Shown: positions 8,187-16,803 of the stretch, one piece after another
Layout of the letters: each line of letters starts with the position of its first letter
Position numbering within the stretch: position 1 is the stretch's first letter
NCBI RefSeq assembly: GCF_016428905.1
Contig: NZ_JAELTQ010000032.1
Coordinates: forward strand, 1 to 38,568
From: Dyella sp. ASV24
GTDB taxonomy: Bacteria > Pseudomonadota > Gammaproteobacteria > Xanthomonadales > Rhodanobacteraceae
Reading direction: 5' to 3'
DNA: 38,568 bases
Program-made: the position numbers and the translations under genes
The notes under the pieces: generated by a model
The model's input: only the letters and a program-made list of their open reading frames with translations
Databases searched by the model: none
What the model was told of the DNA's origin: nothing

Positions 8187-9149
8187 TTACAGCGTGAGCA
8201 GTACCTTGCCGATGGCGGCACGGCTCTCCAGATACTCGTGCGCACTGGCTCCATCGCGCAGCGGAAAACGCGCGGCAATGTGCGGCTTCACCGCGCCCTG
8301 CCGGATCTGTTCGAACAGCATGGCCGTCCGTTCTCGGCGCACCTCCGCCCCGGTCAGCACATTCCACAGGTCGCCGCCCGTGAGGGTGAGCGAGCGGTCC
8401 ATCAGCAGGCGTGGGTCGACCGGATCGGGATCGCCAGCGGCCATGCCATAGAACACCACGGTGCCGCCGATGCGCGCCGCCGCCAGGCTATCTGCAAGCG
8501 TGCGCCCCACCGAGTCGTAAACGACGTTGGCGCCGTGACCGCCGGTCAACGAGCGCGCAGCCTGCACCCACTCCCCATACCCCACCGCTGCATCGGCGCC
8601 CGCCGTGATCACTGCGTCGCGCTTGGCTTCGCTTGAGGCGATGCCCAGCACCACCGCACCCAACGACTTGAGCATCTGCACTAGCAGCAGGCCCACGCCG
8701 CCCGCGGCGGCATGCACCACGGCGACATCGCCGGCTCGCGCAGCAAAGCTGTCGGTGACGAGGTACTGCGCGGTCAGCCCCTGCAGCAGAACGGCCGCGG
8801 CGGTGTCGTCGTCGATGTCATCAGGCAGGGGAATCAGGCGGTCGCGATCCACCGCGACCAGCTCGGCATTGGCGTGAGGCATGTCGGCAAAGCCGACGCG
8901 GGTACCCACGGGGAAGCGCGTGTCCCCGTCCACGGCCTTCTCCACCACCCCGGCCCCCTCATAGCCCAGCACCCAAGGTGCCGCCCCACTGAGGTGGTAG
9001 TTGCCATTACGCCGGTAAACATCTGCGAAATTGAGGCCAACGCTCTTCATCCGCACGAGAACTTGACCCGGGCCGGGCACCGGGTCCGGGCGCTCGGTCC
9101 AGCGCAGCACCGCGGCGGGGCCAAAGTGGTCAAACGTCAGTGCGTGCAT
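8187..9149 (-). CDS. Zinc-independent quinone oxidoreductase (MDR superfamily)
   Basis: A 320-residue medium-chain dehydrogenase/reductase. The N-terminal GroES-like half has GPGQVLVRMKSVGLNFADVYRR-type sequence at about 25-45 and GYEGAGVVE near 68. The Rossmann NADPH site VVHAAAGGVGLLLVQ is at about 140-155. Length and motifs fit Qor-type NADPH:quinone reductases, which act in the cytosol on quinones or enones. The structural-zinc cysteine cluster of alcohol dehydrogenases is absent. It converges with the KirBac gene and diverges from the sulfotransferase at 9342. Confidence 0.9.
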   Translation of the reverse strand: MHALTFDHFGPAAVLRWTERPDPVPGPGQVLVRMKSVGLNFADVYRRNGNYHLSGAAPWVLGYEGAGVVEKAVDGDTRFPVGTRVGFADMPHANAELVAVDRDRLIPLPDDIDDDTAAAVLLQGLTAQYLVTDSFAARAGDVAVVHAAAGGVGLLLVQMLKSLGAVVLGIASSEAKRDAVITAGADAAVGYGEWVQAARSLTGGHGANVVYDSVGRTLADSLAAARIGGTVVFYGMAAGDPDPVDPRLLMDRSLTLTGGDLWNVLTGAEVRRERTAMLFEQIRQGAVKPHIAARFPLRDGASAHEYLESRAAIGKVLLTL

Positions 9150-9270
9150 GGGGTCATCCGAACGGGGGAACTAAGGATGACAGGTTAATCAGGGAGTTCG
9201 CGGACGCCAACGGATCAAAAGTGACAACGGCGTCTTTTTTTCCTTACGTGAACCTGTATTCTTCGTCAAC

Positions 9271-9322
9271 GTAACGCAAAATCGCGCGTTACTGAGGTCC
9301 ATTGACCGCACGGCTGCGGTCA
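9271..9322 (+). promoter_or_regulatory. Two inverted repeats in the leader of the sulfotransferase gene
   Basis: GTAACGC at 9271-9277 pairs with GCGTTAC at 9286-9292. TGACCGCA at 9303-9310 pairs with TGCGGTCA at 9315-9322 around a CGGC loop. The second hairpin ends 19 bp before the ATG at 9342, next to a weak ribosome site (AGGAGA). The first could be an operator, the second a leader RNA hairpin. No function is proven. Confidence 0.4.
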
Positions 9323-9341
9323 TCGTTCAGGAGACAGCGCC

Positions 9342-10265
9342 ATGCGGCGTACCTTTGTCGTGGGTTGCCCGCGTTCCGGGACCACTATTGTCCAGGCGCT
9401 GCTGGCGCGGCACCCCGCGGTCTATACGCTGCCGGAAACTGCGTTCTTCGAACAATTGCACGGAGACCTGGCCATACGCTGGGGCGATGCGCGTGTACAC
9501 ATCCGTCGCCTGCGTCGCTGGCGCCAGACGCTCGGACTTACCCGTCGCCATGCGCGCGAAACCTACGCCGCCCTGCATGTGCAGTTGACCGGCAAGCGGC
9601 CGGCCATGCTGCCGACCTATCATCACCACAGTCTTTCCCAGCGTTTCCTCGCCGTGCTGGACCGCTCCGCCGCTTCAGCCGAACGCTCCATGTGGCTGGA
9701 GAAGACGCCGAACCACCTGCTCTACATCCCGGAGATCGAAGCCGCCGCACCTGATGCCCGGTTTGTCCACGTGGTGCGACGGGGCATGGACGTGCTGGCC
9801 TCGCTGGCCGACGTCTATCTGCGCTTTGAGAACGACGACGCATTCGGCGGGGGCACCGTGCACTGGGCGCGGCGCTGGAATCGCGCCATGGAGATCCATG
9901 GCCAGCACGTAGGGCGGGCCCAGCATCACTTCGTTTTCCTGGAGGATCTGGTGCGCGAGCCGGACAGCGAATGGGCGCGTCTTTGCGCCTTCCTTGAGCT
10001 GTCACCGGATGCACCGCTGGAAAATGCCAACCACCAGCCGATCGCCAACCTGAAGGACGAACCCTGGAAGCTCTCGGCCATTGGGGGCCAGGTGCGAGAA
10101 GCTGACCGCAAGGTCGACAGCCTGTTCGGTCCCAAGCTGCAGCGCTGGCTGCACAGCCGCCTTGCCTCCTACGAGGACCTGCGCGCGCAATGTCAGGTCA
10201 TCCGCGCGCTGCCCACATCCCATACGACCTTGACCACCGTGATACCGGCGGCCAAGGTCGGCTGA
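9342..10265 (+). CDS. Sulfotransferase family protein (no TPR)
   Basis: A 307-residue PAPS-dependent sulfotransferase-like protein (Sulfotransfer_3 type). The 5'-phosphosulfate loop VVGCPRSGTTIVQALLARHP lies at about residues 5-24. The 3'-phosphate-binding segment ARFVHVVRRGMDVLASLADV is at about 137-156. A Lys-Thr-Pro motif, WLEKTPNHLLYIPEIE, lies between them. It would move sulfate from PAPS to a hydroxyl or tyrosine in the cytoplasm; the acceptor is unknown. Unlike the three other sulfotransferases nearby it carries no TPR repeats. Its gene is monocistronic by position: a divergent reductase lies upstream, and the TPR/hydroxylase gene converges 15 bp downstream. Confidence 0.88.
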   Translation: MRRTFVVGCPRSGTTIVQALLARHPAVYTLPETAFFEQLHGDLAIRWGDARVHIRRLRRWRQTLGLTRRHARETYAALHVQLTGKRPAMLPTYHHHSLSQRFLAVLDRSAASAERSMWLEKTPNHLLYIPEIEAAAPDARFVHVVRRGMDVLASLADVYLRFENDDAFGGGTVHWARRWNRAMEIHGQHVGRAQHHFVFLEDLVREPDSEWARLCAFLELSPDAPLENANHQPIANLKDEPWKLSAIGGQVREADRKVDSLFGPKLQRWLHSRLASYEDLRAQCQVIRALPTSHTTLTTVIPAAKVG

Positions 10266-10280
10266 ACCAGGGCACCCCGG

Positions 10281-11603
10281 TCAGCCGCCAGGAACCGGGA
10301 CTTCGCTGGCACGGTTGAAGTCACCGATGGTTTCGACCAGGTCGGTGACCGCCAGGCGTTCGACCTCGGTAAGGTCTGGGTTCCAGCTGTCCAGAATCAC
10401 CACCACGCGGGTACGGTCGCTACGATTCCACGCCTCGTGCTCGAAGGTATCGTCGAAGCTCACGCAACGACCTTCCTTCCACTCGTGCAGCTCACCCCCG
10501 ACGCTGATCGCGCAATCGGGCGGCACGATCAAGGGCAGATGCGTCACCAGACGCGTGTTAGTCACGCCCCGATGCGGCAGGATGTGCGCCCCTGGACTTA
10601 GCACCGAGAACAGGGTTTCCGGCGCATGGTCGCGGATGCGCACCAGTGGAATCTGATCCAACACGGCCGAGGTGCGTGGACACCGCACATGGTGTTCGTC
10701 GAACCGATCACCATGACGGTAGAAGAAGTAGGCGTCCCACTGCGCCGGCTGCGCCCCCGAGGAGCGCAGGTGCCCTTTGAGCTCATCCGCGCTCTGGTTA
10801 CCCAGGAACGGTAGCAGCGGCTGCTGCTCGGCCAGCACGGCGAGCAGTTCGTCGCGAATAACTTCGGTGGCAGCTTCCAAGTCGGCCTGCCAGGGAAAAC
10901 GCTCGCGGCCGTAATAAGGCTGGCTGGGGATATCTGGAAAATAGAGAAACTTGGGCTTTTGACGGCCATCAGGGATGTTGGCCGGCTTTTCGCCCAGGTA
11001 GATGGCCAGGCAATGCTCCACGCGCGCCAGTTCACCCTGGCCATAACGCTGCCGCAGGGGCTCGAGTACGGCATCGAACGTACTGCGCCGCCAGGCGTCG
11101 ATCACGCGCATGGCATGACGGACGGAATCGCGGAGCCCCGGCGCCGTCGTGGCATCGCTCATCCAGCGGCCGTGCGCCTGCGCACTGTTGACGGCGCCGA
11201 AGTAGGCGAGCACCGCGCCGCGCTGATCACCCTGCTGCTCAAGCGCCATCCCCAGGCGCAGGCGGGCCACGAACAGACCCGGCGCCGCATCGAGGCATCG
11301 CCGCAGGCTGTCGATCGCGCCGCTGACATAGCCGGCAGCCATTTCCGCTGCGCCCAACTGATGAAGAATGTCCGGATTCTGCGGCTGCACCTTCACTGCA
11401 CGCTGGAGCAAGGCGACGGCGCCCAGCGCATCCCCCTTCATCAGGCGGCTGGCGGCCAGGAACTGCAGCGCCTCCACATCATCCGGAACCCGCTCCAGCA
11501 ACCGTGCAAACGACTGTTCGGCCGCTGCCACGTCCCCCGTGCGCAGGCCGTGCAACGCCGACTCGCGCAGCGCCGCCACTCCCCCTTCAACACCGTTGCT
11601 CAT
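10281..11603 (-). CDS. TPR protein fused to aspartyl/asparaginyl beta-hydroxylase domain
   Basis: A 440-residue protein. TPR-like helices fill about residues 15-150 (AAEQSFARLLERVPDDVEAL, GAVALLQRAVKVQPQNPDIL). The C-terminal domain is aspartyl/asparaginyl beta-hydroxylase (Asp_Arg_Hydrox). PHRGVTNTRLVTHLPL at about 341 holds the first iron His and FDDTFEHEAWNRSD at about 385 holds the second. RTRVVVILDSWNPDL then gives the 2-oxoglutarate-binding Arg. This matches animal AspH closely in motif order, including its two-His iron site. The reaction would be 2-oxoglutarate-dependent hydroxylation of a protein or lipid acyl chain. The ATG at 11603 is preferred over a GTG at 11609. It is divergent from the TPR-sulfotransferase pair. 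Confidence 0.88.
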   Translation of the reverse strand: MSNGVEGGVAALRESALHGLRTGDVAAAEQSFARLLERVPDDVEALQFLAASRLMKGDALGAVALLQRAVKVQPQNPDILHQLGAAEMAAGYVSGAIDSLRRCLDAAPGLFVARLRLGMALEQQGDQRGAVLAYFGAVNSAQAHGRWMSDATTAPGLRDSVRHAMRVIDAWRRSTFDAVLEPLRQRYGQGELARVEHCLAIYLGEKPANIPDGRQKPKFLYFPDIPSQPYYGRERFPWQADLEAATEVIRDELLAVLAEQQPLLPFLGNQSADELKGHLRSSGAQPAQWDAYFFYRHGDRFDEHHVRCPRTSAVLDQIPLVRIRDHAPETLFSVLSPGAHILPHRGVTNTRLVTHLPLIVPPDCAISVGGELHEWKEGRCVSFDDTFEHEAWNRSDRTRVVVILDSWNPDLTEVERLAVTDLVETIGDFNRASEVPVPGG

Positions 11604-11765
11604 TGTCACCCCGCGCTTAAAGGCATTGCTGCCATCTATCCCCGAAACGCTGCAGTCTTTGCTGCCGTGCGTGTATGCATAATAAGCATGTTTTGACGAG
11701 CCGCATGCACCTTTGGCGTCGCAGGAAGATGCGCGGCGCAGACATCATTCTCAACCGGGCTATTG

Positions 11766-13343
11766 ATGAATCCGCGACTGCAGGGGCTGGGGCCCAACGC
11801 CACCCAACAAGTGATGATCGCCGCCCAGGCGCTGGACGCCGGCCGCGTGGACGATGCGGAGAGGCAATTGGCTCGCGTGATCGCGGCCTACCCCGATCAC
11901 CCCGAGGTTCTGCGCATGCAGGCCGGCATCCACAGCATGCGCGGAAAGCATGAACTGGCTGTCGCTACGATGCGGCGCGCCATTGCGCTGCGCCCACAGG
12001 ACGCGATGTACCACAACACCCTGGGCTCTCTGCTGGGCAACGCAGGGGAGTACGAGGCCGCCATCACCGCGTTGCGCCGCACGTGCCAGCTTCAGCCTGA
12101 TCTCGCCATGGCGTGGTTCAACCTTGGTGTGATGCTGACCAAGAGTGTGCGCAACGAAGAGGCCGCCGAGGCCCTGCAGCGTGCGATCTCACTCGCGCCG
12201 GGTCACCTTTCCGCCCGGGCCCTGTTGGCGGATATCCTGCGCACTCGCGGACGCGTGGACGAAGCTGCCGCGGAGTACCGCCGGATCATCGCCGTGCAGC
12301 CCACCGCCGGCCTGGCCTGGTGGGGCTTGGCCGACTTGCGCACGCAACGCTTCAGCGACGATGACATCGCGCAGATGCGCGCGGCACAGGCCAGACCCGA
12401 GGCGAGCGAACAGGATCGCGTCACCATCGGTTTTGCCCTGGCTAAGGCACTGGATGAGCGTGGCCGTTACGCCGAATCACTCGATGCCCTGGCTGCCGCG
12501 AATGCCGTAGCACAGCGCAGCCATCCCTGGAGCGCCACAGCGTTCTCCAGCAGCGTGGCATCGATCACCGACGCATTCGACCCGCCGCGCCCTGCCTCGT
12601 CGGAACCCTTGGGGCGGGAAGTCATCTTCATCGCGAGTTTGCCGCGCTCAGGCTCCACCCTGGTGGAACAGATCCTGGCCACGCATTCGTCGGTGGAAGG
12701 CGCCGGTGAATTGCCGGACCTGCCCTATGTGCTGGGCGAGGAATCGCGCCGTCGTGGCAAGCCCTTCCCGCTTTGGGTCAGCGACATGCAACCGGAAGAC
12801 TGGCAGCGTCTTGGCCGCCACTACCTGGAACGCACCGCCCATTGGCGTCGTGAGCGCCCGGTATTTACCGACAAGCTACCCAACAACTGGATCTACATCG
12901 GCGCCATCCGCGCGATGCTTCCGGAAGCGCGCGTGGTGGTGTGTCGCCGCGACCCGCTGGAAACCTGCTTCTCCTGTTACCGCCAGCCGCTGGATGCCAA
13001 CAACGGTTACACGCGCACCTTCGACGATCTGGCGACCTTCTGGCGCGACTTTGATCGCAGCGTCACGCGCAGCGCAAGCCTGCATCCCGACGCGGTGCGC
13101 GAACACCGTTACGAAGCAATGATCGATGACCCGGAAACGCAGATTCGCGAGCTGCTCGCCTTCTGCCAGCTGCCCTTTGAGGAAGCCTGCCTGCGATTTC
13201 ACGAAAATCGTCGTGACGTCCGCTCGCCCAGTGCCACACAAGTGCGCCAGCCGTTGCGACGCGACACGGCGCGTAGCGCGCAGTACGGCGCCCTGCTCAA
13301 TCCGCTACGCAAGGCGCTCGGCCTGCCGACTCTCAGCGCATGA
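11766..13343 (+). CDS. TPR-repeat sulfotransferase (first of a coupled pair)
   Basis: A 525-residue protein. About five TPR units span residues 12-190 (for example AVATMRRAIALRPQDAMYH and AAEALQRAISLAPGHLSA). A Sulfotransfer_3 domain follows. Its PAPS loop IASLPRSGSTLVEQILATHS lies at about 290-309. TDKLPNNWIYIGAIR is the mid-domain signature, and the 3'-phosphate segment is ARVVVCRRDPLETCFSCYRQ at about 386. The ATG at 11766 is preferred to a TTG one codon earlier. The stop overlaps the start of the next gene by four bases (ATGA), so the two enzymes are made together. The acceptor is unknown; TPRs are commonly protein-binding. Confidence 0.9.
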   Translation: MNPRLQGLGPNATQQVMIAAQALDAGRVDDAERQLARVIAAYPDHPEVLRMQAGIHSMRGKHELAVATMRRAIALRPQDAMYHNTLGSLLGNAGEYEAAITALRRTCQLQPDLAMAWFNLGVMLTKSVRNEEAAEALQRAISLAPGHLSARALLADILRTRGRVDEAAAEYRRIIAVQPTAGLAWWGLADLRTQRFSDDDIAQMRAAQARPEASEQDRVTIGFALAKALDERGRYAESLDALAAANAVAQRSHPWSATAFSSSVASITDAFDPPRPASSEPLGREVIFIASLPRSGSTLVEQILATHSSVEGAGELPDLPYVLGEESRRRGKPFPLWVSDMQPEDWQRLGRHYLERTAHWRRERPVFTDKLPNNWIYIGAIRAMLPEARVVVCRRDPLETCFSCYRQPLDANNGYTRTFDDLATFWRDFDRSVTRSASLHPDAVREHRYEAMIDDPETQIRELLAFCQLPFEEACLRFHENRRDVRSPSATQVRQPLRRDTARSAQYGALLNPLRKALGLPTLSA

Positions 13344-14884
13344 ACGCGTCCGTGCCTCCAGCAGGCGCGCCGGAAGCGGAGTGGCTAGCGCGAGGACGCG
13401 CCCTGGCCTTGCAGGGCCAAGTGCAAACCGCGCTTGCGCTCTATGAACAAGCGAGCGAACACTTCCCCGCGTCGTCCAATGTTCGCATCGGGCTTGCTGG
13501 GTTGTGCTGGCAGGCGGGCCAGCATGAACGCGCGGAATCACTCCTGCGTGAATGGCTGACTGACCATGGCAACGACGCCGCGTCGACCTTTCTGCTTGTT
13601 GATCTTCTACGCCAGCAGGGGCGTCTCGACGATGCCGCCGAGGCGATGCATGCCCTGTTCGCCCATGGGCAACAGAGCGCGGATACCGTCATCCGCGCTG
13701 TCGAGGCGCTGGACGACTACGGCCGCCAACAAGACGCAGCGGCGATTTGCGAGGCAGCCATTGCCAACGGTGCAGAGGATCCACGCCTGCACGCCTACGC
13801 GGGCATGCTTGCGATCCAGCTAGGACAATTTGAGCGCACCCGCAGGCATTACGACATCGCCATGGCGATGAGCCCAGATGCGGTCGAGTGGAACATCCCT
13901 CTAGGGCTCGCCGGCCTGCAGCGTTACCGCGACACGCAGCACCCCGATTTCGCTTTCTTCCGTGAACTGCTGCAACGCTCCGCCCTCAGCGATGCGGCGC
14001 GCAGCGGCACCTTGTTTGCTCTCGGCAAGGCCTACGACGACGTGGAAGAGGTCGAGCAAGCGGTACAGGTGCTACGGCAAGCCAATGCGCTAATGCAACA
14101 GAACCACCCGTGGTCGCGCAAGCTGTGGAAACGCAGCATCGAGGCACGCCTGGGCGCACCATCGTATGGGCCGCCGCTAGAGCCTGCCGACGACTGGACG
14201 CCGGTCTTCATCGTCGGCGTGCCGCGTTCCGGCACCACCTTGCTCGCCGAGCGATTGGCTCGACACCCACAGGTGCGTGCGCGTGGCGAGCTGGGTTGGC
14301 TGCAGGTCGCAGCCCAACGCGTGACGCAGGCGGCGACCATCCAGCGCACGGTACTGGAAGATGCCGCCGCGCTTTATGCGACGCACGCGCGGCAGGGCGA
14401 GCAGGACGCACACTGGATCATCGACAAGCAGCCACTCAACTTGCTGCACGTCGATCTCATCCTCACACTGTGGCCGCACGCGCGCATCATCCATTGCGAA
14501 CGCAACGCACGCGATACCGCGCTATCGCTATGGATGCAGTCATTCCACGATCGCGCACACGACTATGCCTACGATTTCGATGACATCGCGGCGGTGATCC
14601 ACGGCTGCCGGCGATTGATGGCGCTTTGGACGAAACGCTACAGCGGCTCCATCCGCACGGTGCGCTACGAAACGTTCGTGGCTGCACCGGACGAAGAACT
14701 CGCCGCACTCGAAGCATGGCTACGGCTGCCTCCAGCCCCGCCAGCAGCGACGGCACCGACACCCTCGCCTATCAGCACGGCCAGCGTATGGCAGGCACGC
14801 CAACCGGTATACACACGTTCGGCAGGCCGCTGGCAACGCTACGCGGCCTACCTGCCCGAGTTGCTGGCGTTGCCGGAGTACTGA
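13340..14884 (+). CDS. TPR-repeat sulfotransferase (second of a coupled pair)
   Basis: A 514-residue protein with the same build as its upstream neighbour: TPR-like helices over about residues 1-250 (ALALQGQVQTALALYEQAS, LDDAAEAMHALFAHGQQSAD) and a Sulfotransfer_3 domain. The PAPS loop FIVGVPRSGTTLLAERLARH is at about 290-309. IIDKQPLNLLHVDLIL is the mid-domain motif, and ARIIHCERNARDTALSLWMQ is the 3'-phosphate segment at about 380. The two proteins have clearly diverged, so they probably act on different acceptors or form a heteromer. The start lies in an ATGA overlap. The gene ends 20 bp from the convergent third TPR-sulfotransferase. Confidence 0.9.
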   Translation: MNASVPPAGAPEAEWLARGRALALQGQVQTALALYEQASEHFPASSNVRIGLAGLCWQAGQHERAESLLREWLTDHGNDAASTFLLVDLLRQQGRLDDAAEAMHALFAHGQQSADTVIRAVEALDDYGRQQDAAAICEAAIANGAEDPRLHAYAGMLAIQLGQFERTRRHYDIAMAMSPDAVEWNIPLGLAGLQRYRDTQHPDFAFFRELLQRSALSDAARSGTLFALGKAYDDVEEVEQAVQVLRQANALMQQNHPWSRKLWKRSIEARLGAPSYGPPLEPADDWTPVFIVGVPRSGTTLLAERLARHPQVRARGELGWLQVAAQRVTQAATIQRTVLEDAAALYATHARQGEQDAHWIIDKQPLNLLHVDLILTLWPHARIIHCERNARDTALSLWMQSFHDRAHDYAYDFDDIAAVIHGCRRLMALWTKRYSGSIRTVRYETFVAAPDEELAALEAWLRLPPAPPAATAPTPSPISTASVWQARQPVYTRSAGRWQRYAAYLPELLALPEY

Positions 14885-14904
14885 CGCCGGCAACGTCAAC
14901 GCGG

Positions 14905-16731
14905 TCACTCGTCGACCGAGTAACCCCAATGGCGCAGCATGGGTTCGAGCGTAGGCAGCACCGGCTCCAGGTACTGACGATACTTCTGCCAACGCCCCAT
15001 GCCCTTGCGGTTCACCGGCTCGATCACCTGCGAATAGCTAGGCGTACCGATGAAGCTCTTGTTGCGCGCGTGTTGGTCGAAGGCCAGCATCGGCGACGCG
15101 TCCTCGAGCCCGATGAAGGAGGCGAGACGCTCGACCTGTCGCGGGAAATCCGTCACCAGATCTTCATAGCGAGAGACCATCACGTTGGGCCGGAGAATAT
15201 CCACCTGCTCCAGCCATGTCGTCATGGTTTCCACGTAAGCGTGGGCGAGGCGATCCAGCGTGCTGCATGCCGCCGCGAGGACGCTGGCGCGGAAGTTCTG
15301 CATGTAGCAACTGAGCACGACATCGCAGGGGTGGCGCACCGCCAGGATGAGTTTGGCCTCCGGGAACAGACGGTGGATCATCGGCAGCCACTGCATGTTC
15401 AACGGGTTCTTGTCGACCAGCTGAGCATCCCAACGACGGTTGATGCGCTCCGCCACCATGATGTTATATCGCTTGCGCAACTCATCACAGTCGTACTGTC
15501 GAAGCACACTCAGGTCGTCAAGGATGCGCTGATCGTGCTGTCGAAGTATCAGCGACAAGCGACTGAAGAACGGGTTTTCGTCCATCGACTGCAAGGCCGT
15601 ATGGGCGTCCAGCATCTGCTCCAGCAGCGTGGTTCCCGAACGCGGAAAGCCCACGACGAACAGCGGCGAGTCGTGCGCATCGGGGGCGATATGTTGTGGC
15701 CATCGCGCATACTGTTCGGTCGTCACGCTCGGCGCATCACTGGGCAGTGCCTTCGCCCCTGGCGCGTAATGCTCGGGTGACTCGTATTGCCTGAGGCGGA
15801 TGTTCACGCGGTGCGCTTCGTTGAGCGCACGCATCGCCGCATCGACATCACCGAGCTTGTCGCACGATGCAGCCAGCTGAAAATAGTGCTGGTCATCCTC
15901 GGGGCCATTCGGGCCGCACTGCTCCAATAATTGCCGCGCGCCGGCATGGTTACCACGACGCTGGGCGAGTGTAGCCAACAGGTATTCAGCCTCAAGGCGG
16001 AGTTCGCCCCCTGCCCGGCTGGCAATATCAAGCACCGGACGTACCATCGCTTCGGCTTCATCCAGCCGATTGAGCCGTTCGTACAGGCTCGCCAGCAGCA
16101 GACGCACTTCGGGCGCCATTGACTGACGCGTCAACAGGTCTTCGAGCAGCGCCGCCGCGTCCACCAGGTCATTACGCAGCGTCAGCACCTGCGCAAGATC
16201 CATCTGGAGCGCGTCGTCTTGCAACGGAATCCAGCTACGCCAGGGCCTGAGCAGGTCGGCCGCACCATCGAAATCCTGGCATCCGCAGCAGGCGCGCGCT
16301 GCGCGTATGCGAATCCATGGCGACTCTCGATCTAGTTCAAATGCGTCGAGCAGTATCTCGCGCGCGGCCGGATATTGGTGGCGCTCCACCAGCATCAAGC
16401 CGAGTTGAGCCTTGGGAACTGCGTTGTTGGGATCCAGCCCCACCGCTTTCTGATACGCCGCGAAAGCCTCGTCGCGGCGTCCTACTTCCATCAACTGGGT
16501 GGCGAAGTTGTTCCAGTGCAGGCTGGACAACGGGTAGTGCTGGACCAGATCCCCGTAGACGGCCAATGCCTCACCGGGGCGCCCCTGATATTGCAGGCTC
16601 AGCGCCAGAAGCGTCAGGACGTTCTCTTCTCGCGGATTCAACTGCAGGGCATCGCGGCCAAGCTTTTCTGCCAGCGCGAACTGACCTGCCTGCAGCGCAC
16701 CCATGATGGAAGGAATGGTTTTGGAGTTCAT
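14905..16731 (-). CDS. TPR-repeat sulfotransferase downstream of the TonB-dependent receptor
   Basis: A 608-residue protein. TPR units cover about residues 15-330 (FALAEKLGRDALQLNPREEN, EAFAAYQKAVGLDPNNAVPK, with later degenerate repeats). The Sulfotransfer_3 domain has its PAPS loop VVGFPRSGTTLLEQMLDAHT near 358-377 and the 3'-phosphate segment AKLILAVRHPCDVVLSCYMQ near 462-481. LVDKNPLNMQWLPMIHRLFP is the mid-domain motif. It is the longest of the three and has more TPRs. It follows the receptor on the same strand with a strong terminator between them, and no Shine-Dalgarno is seen before the ATG at 16731. GTG (16740) and TTG (16737) are alternative starts. Confidence 0.9.
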   Translation of the reverse strand: MNSKTIPSIMGALQAGQFALAEKLGRDALQLNPREENVLTLLALSLQYQGRPGEALAVYGDLVQHYPLSSLHWNNFATQLMEVGRRDEAFAAYQKAVGLDPNNAVPKAQLGLMLVERHQYPAAREILLDAFELDRESPWIRIRAARACCGCQDFDGAADLLRPWRSWIPLQDDALQMDLAQVLTLRNDLVDAAALLEDLLTRQSMAPEVRLLLASLYERLNRLDEAEAMVRPVLDIASRAGGELRLEAEYLLATLAQRRGNHAGARQLLEQCGPNGPEDDQHYFQLAASCDKLGDVDAAMRALNEAHRVNIRLRQYESPEHYAPGAKALPSDAPSVTTEQYARWPQHIAPDAHDSPLFVVGFPRSGTTLLEQMLDAHTALQSMDENPFFSRLSLILRQHDQRILDDLSVLRQYDCDELRKRYNIMVAERINRRWDAQLVDKNPLNMQWLPMIHRLFPEAKLILAVRHPCDVVLSCYMQNFRASVLAAACSTLDRLAHAYVETMTTWLEQVDILRPNVMVSRYEDLVTDFPRQVERLASFIGLEDASPMLAFDQHARNKSFIGTPSYSQVIEPVNRKGMGRWQKYRQYLEPVLPTLEPMLRHWGYSVDE

Positions 16732-16740
16732 GGCCAACAC

Positions 16741-16776
16741 AAAAAAAGAGGGCCGCGTGATTTATTCACGCGGCCC
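16741..16776 (-). terminator. Strong intrinsic terminator of the TonB-dependent receptor gene
   Basis: On the minus strand, an 11-bp perfect stem (GGGCCGCGTGA with TCACGCGGCCC, positions 16750-16760 and 16766-16776) with a 5-nt loop is followed by TC and seven T. It begins 28 bp after the receptor stop. The T run ends only 9 bp before the ATG of the sulfotransferase that follows. Confidence 0.9.
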
Positions 16777-16803
16777 ATCAAGGTTAACGCTTAAATCGAG
16801 CGC

